Assembly (NCBI GenBank): GCA_030442055.1
Contig: JAUJEB010000008.1
Coordinates: 186,001 to 250,000 of the forward strand
From: Agaribacillus aureus
GTDB lineage: Bacteria > Bacteroidota > Bacteroidia > Cytophagales > Cyclobacteriaceae
Length of the DNA: 64,000 bases
Reading direction: 5' to 3'
In this document: positions 28,508 to 36,418 of the stretch, piece by piece
How positions within the stretch are numbered: the stretch's first letter is position 1
Layout: each line of letters opens with the position of its first letter
Position numbers and translations under genes: made by a program
The notes under the pieces: generated by a model
Seen by the model: only the letters and a program-made list of their open reading frames with translations
Told to the model about the DNA's origin: nothing
The model's database searches: none

Positions 28508-29422
28508 ATGTCACCTAATGGAGAAGAAAAAATTAAGCGTGTGATCAGATTTGTTTTATCAGCCGTACTACTTTTTGGATTATTTCAAGATTCATTTGCA
28601 ACAATTTCAGGCAATTGGTTGACCGTACAATTACTAAACCACAATCAGGAATTTAATTCTCTGGAACTTACAGTTTCGTTGAAAACTGAGAGTGAATGGC
28701 AGACAAAGAAAATTGTTTGGCCGGCGAATCACGCTCAATCATTTTTAGAAACTGATTTTGATCTCGGTCATCACAAAAGTATTGATGTGCTCAAAATTAT
28801 ATGGCCTTCGGCAGAGGAGCAAATATTAAACGAGGTGGAAGCCAATCAGGTACTGGCGGTGGAAAAACCCAAGTTTCCCCTTCCGCCCAGTAATTTATTT
28901 GCGCGCGTGGTAAGTCAAAATCAGATAGATTTAATTTGGAAAGACAATTCAGACAACGAAATAGGATTCTCCGTTGAGCGCTCGGAGTATGCCGACCGTG
29001 ATTTTAAGGAGGTTGGCAGAGTGCCGGCAAACAAAAATATTTTTTCAGACAAAACCGTCAAGGAAAACGCCACCTACTACTATCGGGTACGGGCTGTTTC
29101 AGAAAATGGACTTAGTATTTTTGATGGCGCCTATCAAAAAACGGAAGAAAATACAGGATTGGTGTTGGAAGATGTGACACAGCCGCTTAGGATGTACCCC
29201 AACCCAAGTAGAGATTTCCTTGATGTAAGGGTAAATAATGACATCATGGGTGACGTCATTGTTAAATTTTTGGATGAAAAGGGAAAAGAACTAAAGTCAC
29301 TGAAATTTAGAAAAAACATTACCGACCTAAAAAGAAAGGTAGACATTTCCGCGCTACCCTTTGGTATTTACATGGTAGAAGTTAGTTTGGTAGGCTACCG
29401 CTCACTTTTCAAAAACAGTTAA
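28508..29422 (+). CDS. Secreted ASPIC/UnbV-like, fibronectin III and type IX sorting-domain protein
   Basis: A 304-residue exported protein. After a signal peptide (to about residue 33) comes a segment resembling the ASPIC/UnbV domain (about 36-115: NWLTVQLLNHNQEFNSLELT, then VLKIIWPSAEEQ, VEANQVLAVEKP). A fibronectin type III domain follows (about 120-205) and then a C-terminal type IX sorting domain (MYPNPSRDFLDVRVN and LPFGIYMVEV). The last implies export by the type IX system and surface attachment. ASPIC/UnbV segments usually follow FG-GAP repeats, which are missing here. No operon partner is visible. Confidence 0.72.
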   Translation: MSPNGEEKIKRVIRFVLSAVLLFGLFQDSFATISGNWLTVQLLNHNQEFNSLELTVSLKTESEWQTKKIVWPANHAQSFLETDFDLGHHKSIDVLKIIWPSAEEQILNEVEANQVLAVEKPKFPLPPSNLFARVVSQNQIDLIWKDNSDNEIGFSVERSEYADRDFKEVGRVPANKNIFSDKTVKENATYYYRVRAVSENGLSIFDGAYQKTEENTGLVLEDVTQPLRMYPNPSRDFLDVRVNNDIMGDVIVKFLDEKGKELKSLKFRKNITDLKRKVDISALPFGIYMVEVSLVGYRSLFKNS

Positions 29423-29498
29423 AGGAAGCTCCTTTAAATATTTCATTTTTATAATATATATACGCATTAAATAATTGAATAAATTAATTCAAGTGCTT

Positions 29499-29506
29499 TA
29501 TATTTG
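29499..29506 (+). promoter_or_regulatory. Promoter of the KAS III gene
   Basis: TATATTTG (TAnnTTTG) is preceded by TTG at 29475-29477, a 21-base spacer, close to the Bacteroidota -33/-7 architecture. The ATG follows 26 bases downstream. Confidence 0.55.
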
Positions 29507-29532
29507 GGCCATATTTATTCGAAGTGTTTGAG

Positions 29533-30477
29533 ATGTATATAAACCATATTTCCAGCTACATTCCGTCAACGAAAATTCCCAATGATTACTTTGAGAATTT
29601 AAACGGATTGAGCGATGAGTGGATCCTGGAACGTACCGGAATTACAGAGCGCCGAAAAGCCGGCCAGTTGGAAAACACCCAGACAATGGGCGTGGAGGCT
29701 GTAAAAAGAGGGCTTGAAGATTTACCCTACCATCCCGATGAAATAGACCTTATAGTTGGAGGTACCTATACGCCTTATGATACGATTTTCACCCTGGGAC
29801 ATGCCATCCAAAAGTATTTAAATAAAAGTGATATTCCCGTATTATCCATATCTACCGCATGTTCAACTTTTATCAATGCCGTGGAGGTGGTTGAAGGCTA
29901 TTTTGCCTTGAACAAGGCTAGCAAAGCCCTGGTGGTCTTGTCGGAGCATAACACGTTGTACAGCAAGGATGAGGATCAAAAAGCAGGACATCTTTGGGGA
30001 GATGGTGCAGCGGCGGTTTTTATCTCAAAGGAACAATTGAAGGCCGATGACCTGAAAATCAAGCAGGTTATTACCGGAGGCGCTGGAAATGTCGGAAAGG
30101 CATCCGAAAGTGTTTTTTTACGACCGGCCCATGAAGGTTTCGAAATGCCACACGGTCGCGACGTATTTGTAAATGCGTGTCAATACATGTCGGGCATTAC
30201 GCAAAGGATCCTGGACGAGAACAACTATAAGATCGGAGACGTCAACTATTTAATACCTCACCAGGCTAATTTGAGAATTACAAAGAAGGTGATGGAAAAC
30301 TTAAATGTCGACGCGGGGAGAGCGCTTTCAAACATTCAATATTTAGGTAACACAGGTTGCGCCGGCGCAGCCATTGCGATGGATGAAAATAAATCCAAAT
30401 TTAACAGTGGGGATGTAATTGTAGTCACAGTTTTTGGTGGGGGATACTCCTATGGTGCTATGCTGGTGGAGTGCTAG
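29533..30477 (+). CDS. 3-oxoacyl-ACP synthase III family protein (FabH-like)
   Basis: A 314-residue ketosynthase of the KAS III fold. The catalytic Cys (STACSTFINAVEVVEG), His (LIPHQANLRI) and Asn (LGNTGCAGAAIAM) are all present, so it should catalyse Claisen condensation starting from an acyl-CoA. The overall sequence is more divergent than housekeeping FabH, and no fatty-acid genes adjoin, so it may act in a specialised lipid or signal pathway. The ATG at 29533 is preferred over a GTG nine bases earlier. Confidence 0.8.
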   Translation: MYINHISSYIPSTKIPNDYFENLNGLSDEWILERTGITERRKAGQLENTQTMGVEAVKRGLEDLPYHPDEIDLIVGGTYTPYDTIFTLGHAIQKYLNKSDIPVLSISTACSTFINAVEVVEGYFALNKASKALVVLSEHNTLYSKDEDQKAGHLWGDGAAAVFISKEQLKADDLKIKQVITGGAGNVGKASESVFLRPAHEGFEMPHGRDVFVNACQYMSGITQRILDENNYKIGDVNYLIPHQANLRITKKVMENLNVDAGRALSNIQYLGNTGCAGAAIAMDENKSKFNSGDVIVVTVFGGGYSYGAMLVEC

Positions 30478-30499
30478 GATAGATAGGCTGTCGACCGGA

Positions 30500-32536
30500 T
30501 TAGTTTAATCCCATATGAGAAATCATTAATTGAAAGTTCTGTTTTTCGTTGATTACGATGTGCTCTGACATGGCCGATTCCTTCATAGCAGATCCACCCT
30601 GTTTCTCATAAAAGGTATGATCAAGCGAATTGGAGAGTTTAAAAGCATTTTCTGGATCTTCTTTGGATTGAATTTTGGTGACCATGGCGTCTCCGAGAAG
30701 GTCTAACACCAATACACCTCGCTGTTTCCCTTTCCAGTATATAGAAATCCCTAACTTGATAATAAACCTATTCCTTTCACGGGCATTGGGTTCGTTGACA
30801 AAAATTTCCGTTGGTTTATAATTTTTTATGTGCCTGATGATTTCATCGTGTTGACTATGCTGTTTTTGCCGTTGTTTTACTTCCATCCGCCCGGCGTCAT
30901 TAATCACTGAAATTATATGACCGAAGCTGTTTTCATAAAGATGCACGCCATAATAAATGGCTTTGTGAACCAGTAAAGCCTCCAGGATGGTAACCAGGCG
31001 GTTGACCCAAACCTCATAGCTGGAATTATCCTTCGGATCAATCATATCATGATCTATGGCCCGGAAAATACCGGAAATAGGGGGCACGTTTGATAAAAAC
31101 TTCAATTCTCTTCCGGCGCCTTCAAGATCGTTGTGAATTTGCAATTTAATTTCCTGCAGGCTCTGCTGGATAAATTGTTCATTGGATTTTGCAAGCAGTT
31201 TTTTAAGCTCCGCTTCCTTCCTTTTCATATCTTCTTGTGTGGCTGCCAGCTCCTCCAGATTTTGGCGCATTTCTTCTTCCTGCTCTTTCATTTTTTGCCC
31301 TTGCACCTGCGACTCCTCGTATAATTGCCGGGTTTTCTGGTTTACCCGGTCGCCGCTGGTCCAGGCAGCGATGTTTGTGCCCAGCTTTTCCAGGAATTCG
31401 AGTTTGTATTGCTCCAGGGCCTTAAAAGAGGCCAGTTCAAAGACACCCTCTACCACATCATTGTGGATGAGCGGTATAATAATAATACTGGTAGGTGGGG
31501 CATTGCCAAGCCCGGAGGTAATGTTTACATATTCTTCGGGAATCTCCGTCAGAAAAACGGGTAATTTCTCCAGGTAAGCCTGTCCAACTAATCCTTCGCC
31601 CAGGGCAATTTTTTTTTGAAGGAATTTCTTTCTTTGAAAAGCATAACAGCTGATCAGTTCCAGGTGCTTTTCACCTTTCTCCTCTTTTACCAAATAAAAC
31701 CCTCCCTGAATGGCGCCCATGTATTTTACCAATTCGCTCATTAGCTTATCATAAATCTCTTCGCTATTGTCATGAACCCGTAATAATTCACCAAATTTGG
31801 CGATCCCTTCAGATTCCCATATACGTAATTTTTCCTGTTCCTGAGCCTTACCTGTTTTTTCAATGTAATCCTTCAGTTCGGCTTCCGAATCTTTTAATGC
31901 CAGCTGTTGCTGGCTAAGATCATTTTGCAATTGCTGCAATTGGTGTTCGGAATTTTTGTTTAACCGCAGTAAAAAGTAAATCACCGCGTAAGCGAGGCAC
32001 AGTCCCGCAACGAGTATGACCTTTCCTTTTGTATCATTGCCAACCGGCGAATGTTCTATCATTTCATAGAAGCTGTTGGTATGATCAAATAACAAAAACC
32101 CCGCACCATTCAGAAATGCTATGAACAAAAGCCATGGCCATTCCAGGAGATCAAATAAGACCAATGCCAGCAAAGCAAATCCGGTCTGTAGCATGAACAT
32201 GCCTGCCAGCGGTTCACCTCCGGTGCTTACGGCATAACTGTGATAAACCAAAGTTAACGTGGCGGGTATAAGGGACAATAAAAACCTTGACAGGTAGTGT
32301 AGCTTTAAATGATTTAAAACCAGCGCGAATGAACAAAAACCGCATCCTATAAGCGGTAAAGCCCTAAAAAAGGCTGGTCCCTCCATAAAAATTAGGATCG
32401 TAAAGGATAAGGGGATGCCCACCAGCAAAACCAGCAAAGTGGCAATCTGGTTACTTAGTCTCACTTTTTTCTGAATGAAATCCGGTACATTTGGATCATG
32501 GCCAATTTGACCGGCCCAAAAGAGCAATTTATTCAT
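30500..32536 (-). CDS. Membrane protein with coiled coils and GAF domain
   Basis: A 678-residue putative sensor. Hydrophobic helices occupy about residues 30-195, a coiled coil follows (about 200-235), then a GAF domain (about 245-390, including GLVGQAYLEKLPVFLTEIPEEY), a second Glu/Gln/Lys-rich coiled coil (about 395-450) and a C-terminal domain of unknown type that may hold a small-molecule pocket. No histidine kinase, cyclase or GGDEF motif is visible, so the output is unclear. Similar GAF proteins occur widely in Cytophagales. It stands alone on the minus strand. Confidence 0.7.
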   Translation of the reverse strand: MNKLLFWAGQIGHDPNVPDFIQKKVRLSNQIATLLVLLVGIPLSFTILIFMEGPAFFRALPLIGCGFCSFALVLNHLKLHYLSRFLLSLIPATLTLVYHSYAVSTGGEPLAGMFMLQTGFALLALVLFDLLEWPWLLFIAFLNGAGFLLFDHTNSFYEMIEHSPVGNDTKGKVILVAGLCLAYAVIYFLLRLNKNSEHQLQQLQNDLSQQQLALKDSEAELKDYIEKTGKAQEQEKLRIWESEGIAKFGELLRVHDNSEEIYDKLMSELVKYMGAIQGGFYLVKEEKGEKHLELISCYAFQRKKFLQKKIALGEGLVGQAYLEKLPVFLTEIPEEYVNITSGLGNAPPTSIIIIPLIHNDVVEGVFELASFKALEQYKLEFLEKLGTNIAAWTSGDRVNQKTRQLYEESQVQGQKMKEQEEEMRQNLEELAATQEDMKRKEAELKKLLAKSNEQFIQQSLQEIKLQIHNDLEGAGRELKFLSNVPPISGIFRAIDHDMIDPKDNSSYEVWVNRLVTILEALLVHKAIYYGVHLYENSFGHIISVINDAGRMEVKQRQKQHSQHDEIIRHIKNYKPTEIFVNEPNARERNRFIIKLGISIYWKGKQRGVLVLDLLGDAMVTKIQSKEDPENAFKLSNSLDHTFYEKQGGSAMKESAMSEHIVINEKQNFQLMISHMGLN

Positions 32537-32657
32537 ACATCCTCCTAGCCCTGGTTATTATCTGCTGGGTGTCTATTTATAATTATAGACTTCAAAGCTA
32601 ACCAGGTATCGGGATAATTAATTTTTAAAATTCCCCGCCAACTTTCTGCTGTAACTT

Positions 32658-32693
32658 TTTGAGTTTAAATTAAAAATTTTATTTAAACTCAAA
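32658..32693. repeat. 13-bp perfect inverted repeat, likely transcript-end hairpin
   Basis: TTTGAGTTTAAAT (32658-32670) and its exact complement (32681-32693) flank a 10-base loop that is itself palindromic. It lies between the stop of the TIM-barrel gene and the start of the GAF gene, both minus strand, and may terminate the former. There is no long T-tract. Confidence 0.5.
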
Positions 32694-32792
32694 GTTTGTG
32701 CGCTGATTTTCAAGGAATATGTCGCCATGTGTTTTAACATATGCCATATCCTATTTAATATACCGAAAAAGTACTTGGAGGTTGACCGCCTG

Positions 32793-33674
32793 TTAAACGT
32801 CGCAAATGGTTACGCCTTGTTGCAATGAAGCAAGCGGGTCTTTGCCTTTTGGAATAAACTCCTGGGCAACGTATCCTTCAAAACCAGTGGCCTGAATGGC
32901 AGTCATAATAGCCTTATAATTTAACTCCTGGGTTTCATCGATTTCATTTCTGCCGGGAACGCCTCCCGTATGATAATGGCCAATATAGTTTTTATATTTT
33001 CGGATCGTTGCAATGATATCACCTTCCATTATTTGCATATGGTAAATATCGTATAACAACTTGAAGTTGTCAGCGCCTAATTTGTCGGCCAGGGCAACGC
33101 CCCAGGTAGTATGATCGCACTGGTAATCATGGTGGTCCACCTTGCTGTTCAGCAATTCCATGACAATGTTTATATTATATTTTTGAGCCTCTTTCACCAC
33201 TGGTTCCAGGCCTTTGCTACAGTTTTCAATACCCTGCTCATCATCGAGCCCATTTCGGTTTCCGGAAAAGCAAATAATATTTTTAAGACCATGATCTGCT
33301 GCTTTTGGAAGCAATTCCAGAAAATCCTTTTTCAGTTGCGCGTGGTTTTTGGGGTCATTAAAGCCATTTTCTATGCCCAGCGGACTGCCATTGGACATAG
33401 CACAGGTGAGGTTATATTTTTGAATGACGGGCCATTGCTCCGGCCCTAACAGTTCTATTGACTTCAGGCCTATTTCCTGAGCTGCTTCACAAAGACTTTC
33501 CAGCGGAATACCGCCATAACACCATTGACATACTGAATGATTCATTTTACCACCGGGTTTAAAGGATTTTAAATTTTTAAGATCTCTGGCAAAAGTCTGA
33601 GGAGCCAAAGCCACCAGCACTGCCCCGGCCCCTAGGTTTTTAAGAGCGGTCTTTCGGGTTATTTTTCTTGCCAT
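32793..33674 (-). CDS. Exported xylose-isomerase-like TIM-barrel protein (hydroxypyruvate isomerase type)
   Basis: A 293-residue protein with a Tat-like leader (RKITRKTALKNLGAGAVLVALAP, twin Arg-Lys rather than Arg-Arg) and an AP-endonuclease-2/xylose-isomerase-like barrel. The SVCQWCYGGIPLESL and LLYDIYHMQIMEGDI segments, the GHYHTGGVPGRNEID motif and the C-terminal GYVAQEFIPKGKDP fit the hydroxypyruvate isomerase (Hyi) group, including the metal-binding acidic and His residues. Exported members are common in Bacteroidota; the substrate is probably a keto sugar or related compound but is not known. Confidence 0.78.
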   Translation of the reverse strand: MARKITRKTALKNLGAGAVLVALAPQTFARDLKNLKSFKPGGKMNHSVCQWCYGGIPLESLCEAAQEIGLKSIELLGPEQWPVIQKYNLTCAMSNGSPLGIENGFNDPKNHAQLKKDFLELLPKAADHGLKNIICFSGNRNGLDDEQGIENCSKGLEPVVKEAQKYNINIVMELLNSKVDHHDYQCDHTTWGVALADKLGADNFKLLYDIYHMQIMEGDIIATIRKYKNYIGHYHTGGVPGRNEIDETQELNYKAIMTAIQATGFEGYVAQEFIPKGKDPLASLQQGVTICDV

Positions 33675-33954
33675 GATTTACAAATGATTAGATGGACGAT
33701 TTACGGATAACCGTATATTTTACGTGATATAAAGTTATCGATTATTGGCTGAAATAAAAATTAATGCATGAAATGAAAAAGCCACCCAGTCTCTCTCCCG
33801 TGCAGGCTGGCCCCTGTTCCCCAAGCTTCTTACCGGCTTTTAGCTTTCCGGTGGGAAGGATTCAACAGGTGGACTGGATTTTTAAAAAGCTCTGGCAACG
33901 ATTTTGAAATCGCGAGCGTCTTGGTAGTAGAAATTTTTTAAAACTGATTTAATC

Positions 33955-34488
33955 ATGAAACATTGTTCTTATGCCCTGCTAACACTCACTTTATTTGCAT
34001 TGGGTTGCGTGGGAGATGATGCGATCCACTTCCCGGAAGGAGAAGTGGAAGGTATGAGGCCTATTTATGCCGATGTAGCGGATCTTCGGGACATTCGGGT
34101 TGAGGCACCGAGAGCATTGGAAAGGCCTGGCAAAATATACCGGAAAGATGGCTTTCTTTTCATTAATGAACTGGGAAAAGGAGTGCATGTTATCAACAAT
34201 ATGGATCCCACCTCCCCTGTTCCGCTCGCCTTTATCAACATCCCCGGAAATGTCGATATCGCCGCGAAGGGAAACGTTTTTTACTTTGATAATATCAATG
34301 ACCTGGTAGCGGTCAGCGTTACCAATGGTAATCAAATTGAAGTGCTGAAAAGGATTGAAAATGTCCTGGATGGCGGGAGTGAATTTCCCGAAGCGCGCGG
34401 CATGTTTTTCGAATGTGTTGATAAAAGTAAAGGAATAGTTGTAGGCTGGGAAAAGGCCACGATAAGTAATCCAAAGTGTTTTAGATAG
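33955..34488 (+). CDS. Lipoprotein with LVIVD-like repeats
   Basis: I recognise no named gene. The 177-residue product has a lipoprotein signal with lipobox ALGC (Cys 18). It then has one or two LVIVD-like beta-propeller blades (YRKDGFLFINELGKGVHVIN, then DPTSPVPLAFINIPG) and ends in the conserved-looking VVGWEKATISNPKCFR. It begins a three-gene cluster with 2- and 1-base gaps before the next genes, so co-transcription is likely. Probably an outer-membrane lipoprotein. Confidence 0.7.
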   Translation: MKHCSYALLTLTLFALGCVGDDAIHFPEGEVEGMRPIYADVADLRDIRVEAPRALERPGKIYRKDGFLFINELGKGVHVINNMDPTSPVPLAFINIPGNVDIAAKGNVFYFDNINDLVAVSVTNGNQIEVLKRIENVLDGGSEFPEARGMFFECVDKSKGIVVGWEKATISNPKCFR

Positions 34489-34490
34489 TT

Positions 34491-35249
34491 ATGGAAAAAA
34501 TTTACAACATGACAAACAAATTAGTCATCATTTTGGTGCTGGCGCTGTGCTGCTTCGCATGTGAAGAAGGTGGTGACTTATTTAGCGGTGAAACCTCCGG
34601 TCAGGCAGGATCATTGGCAAGATTTGCTGTCAGCGGTGATCATCTGTACGTGGTAGATGATAATGATCTTAAATTTTTTGATATCACCGATCCCACCAAC
34701 CCGGAATCCAAAGGTGATGTTAATATCGGATTTGGAATCGAAACCATTTTCCCTCGTGGCAATAACCTGTTTATAGGCTCCAGGACCGGTATGCACATCT
34801 ATGATATTTCCACACCTACCAACCCCTCAAAACTATCCGTATACCGGCATGTCACAGCCTGCGACCCTGTGGTAGTGCAGGATAATTACGCCTACGTTAC
34901 CATCCGGGATGGTGTGGACTGCAGATTTGGGGCAAACCTCCTGGATGTGGTAGATATCAGCGACCTGGTTAATCCCCGGGTGGTAGCTTCCTATCCTATG
35001 TATAACCCGCACGGATTGAGCATTGACGGATCTTCCCTGTTTGTTTGCGAAGGTGAACAGGGCTTAAGGACTATTGACGCCAGTGATCCGTTAAATCTGA
35101 TATTTAAGGAAGAGGTGACTGGCTTTCATGGTTACGATGTTATTACCAACAATGGAAATCTAATCGTCATCGGCAATGATGGCCTCTATCAATACGATTA
35201 TTCAAATGCTGAAAAGATTGCCTTTTTAAGCAAAATTACGGTCCAATAA
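34491..35249 (+). CDS. LVIVD-repeat lipoprotein
   Basis: The 252-residue product has a lipobox (CFAC) and at least four LVIVD repeats that should form a beta-propeller: HLYVVDDNDLKFFDITDPTN, NLFIGSRTGMHIYDISTPTN, LLDVVDISDLVNPRVV and SLFVCEGEQGLRTIDASDPL. It starts 2 bases after the preceding LVIVD lipoprotein gene and uses its own signal peptide, so the pair is not one broken gene. An alternative ATG lies at 34509. Function unknown; likely a surface or periplasmic scaffold. Confidence 0.78.
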   Translation: MEKIYNMTNKLVIILVLALCCFACEEGGDLFSGETSGQAGSLARFAVSGDHLYVVDDNDLKFFDITDPTNPESKGDVNIGFGIETIFPRGNNLFIGSRTGMHIYDISTPTNPSKLSVYRHVTACDPVVVQDNYAYVTIRDGVDCRFGANLLDVVDISDLVNPRVVASYPMYNPHGLSIDGSSLFVCEGEQGLRTIDASDPLNLIFKEEVTGFHGYDVITNNGNLIVIGNDGLYQYDYSNAEKIAFLSKITVQ

Positions 35250-35271
35250 ATTGAAAAATTCTATCAATCTG

Positions 35272-35964
35272 ATGAGGTGGGTTAAGACGGCAATTATAAT
35301 GCTGGCACTTGGGGTATTTGTCTCAAAGCAAGGCAAGGCACAATATTTTAGCGATACATCTTATTATAAAACGCCGGTTCCACCGCCAAAGGTAATTTTG
35401 AAAATTGACCTGTTATCCGTTTTTGATACATACTCTAATTTATTGATCGATGTGGAATACAGGTTAAAGGATGACTTATATCTTCAGCACGGTATTGGAT
35501 TTGTAACCGGCTATAACGATTATGATTTTGACGATGATGATTTTCTCGATAAACCCATCGGGTTCAGGCTTCGCAACGAGCTCAGGTTTTATCTTGATTT
35601 CCTCAAACAGTCCAGAAAGGTCTTTTATCTGGCACCGGAATTGCTCTATGGCTACATTTCTGGTGACGAGGAGGAAGCCGTGGGCGTTAATTGCGATAAT
35701 GAATGTGATTATTTCCGGCTTGTCGAATACACGGGAAGAAGGCAGGAGGCGGCAATCCACCTGAAATTAGGCAGCCAGCGCATTTATAAAGAAAAAGTTG
35801 TGGTGGACTATTTTTTTGGACTTGGCTACAAGTATAGATGGTTTGGCGCCAGCGGTTTGGGACTGGACGAAAGGGATGATGTCAGTAATGAGGAGTTTTA
35901 TCCCGATTCTGATTTTAGATATAGTTTGACAGCCGGGTTTAAGATTGGACTGGTGATTAAATAA
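35272..35964 (+). CDS. Exported beta-rich protein, unknown function
   Basis: A 230-residue product with a signal peptide (MRWVKTAIIMLALGVFVSKQGKAQ). The mature part has alternating hydrophobic and aromatic strands (LLIDVEYRLKDDLYLQHGIGF, FFGLGYKYRWFGAS, YSLTAGFKIGLVIK), as in small outer-membrane beta-barrels of the DUF3575 type. The end in a hydrophobic strand supports a barrel. The ATG at 35272 is chosen because it begins a proper signal sequence; a TTG at 35251 adds seven residues. It is the third gene of the LVIVD cluster. Confidence 0.62.
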   Translation: MRWVKTAIIMLALGVFVSKQGKAQYFSDTSYYKTPVPPPKVILKIDLLSVFDTYSNLLIDVEYRLKDDLYLQHGIGFVTGYNDYDFDDDDFLDKPIGFRLRNELRFYLDFLKQSRKVFYLAPELLYGYISGDEEEAVGVNCDNECDYFRLVEYTGRRQEAAIHLKLGSQRIYKEKVVVDYFFGLGYKYRWFGASGLGLDERDDVSNEEFYPDSDFRYSLTAGFKIGLVIK

Positions 35965-36001
35965 ATTTGATGAACGCGGCCTCTAAAAGAAAAAACAGCT
36001 C

Positions 36002-36415
36002 CTAGCGACCAATGGCTTTAAATGCCTCCATTAGCGTCTTTCGTTCACCTTTTAATTCTTTTATCTGTTTTTTTAACATTTTATTTTCGACCTGCAGGGT
36101 CAGCAATTTTTCTTTTTGGTCGTCAAGTTTCTTTTGAATTTCAATGGGGATGGCTGACTGGTGATTCTCGGCGCCTTCCCGCCCAGGGTCGGCCTGGTCT
36201 TTGAGCCAGGGAGATGAATCGCCGGTGTAAAGCCAGTTGAGATTAATGCCTTGCTGATATAAAAACAGAATGTAGGGAATAGGTATAAACTTTACTTTGC
36301 CATTTTCAAACCTGCTGATGTCTTTTTGTTCGAAATGAGATTTTGAGGCCATTTGTGCCTGAGATAGCCCCAATGTTTTCCGGCAAGATTTAAGCCTGTT
36401 GAAAAAATCTTTCAT
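36002..36415 (-). CDS. XRE-family helix-turn-helix regulator with coiled coil
   Basis: A 137-residue regulator. The N-terminal 60 residues form an XRE helix-turn-helix (LKSCRKTLGLSQAQMASKSH, then FEQKDISRFENGK), and the C-terminal half is a coiled coil (KLDDQKEKLLTLQVENKMLKK) for dimerisation. It begins 3 bases after the GH3 stop, so it is co-transcribed with that glycosidase and may regulate it or the adjoining SusC/SusD locus. Target sites are not evident. Confidence 0.78.
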   Translation of the reverse strand: MKDFFNRLKSCRKTLGLSQAQMASKSHFEQKDISRFENGKVKFIPIPYILFLYQQGINLNWLYTGDSSPWLKDQADPGREGAENHQSAIPIEIQKKLDDQKEKLLTLQVENKMLKKQIKELKGERKTLMEAFKAIGR

Positions 36416-36418
36416 GAT

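Noticed and set aside
33955-35249. One LVIVD gene broken by a frameshift
   Set aside because: The second reading frame has its own start and lipoprotein signal peptide, and the first ends in a complete-looking C terminus.
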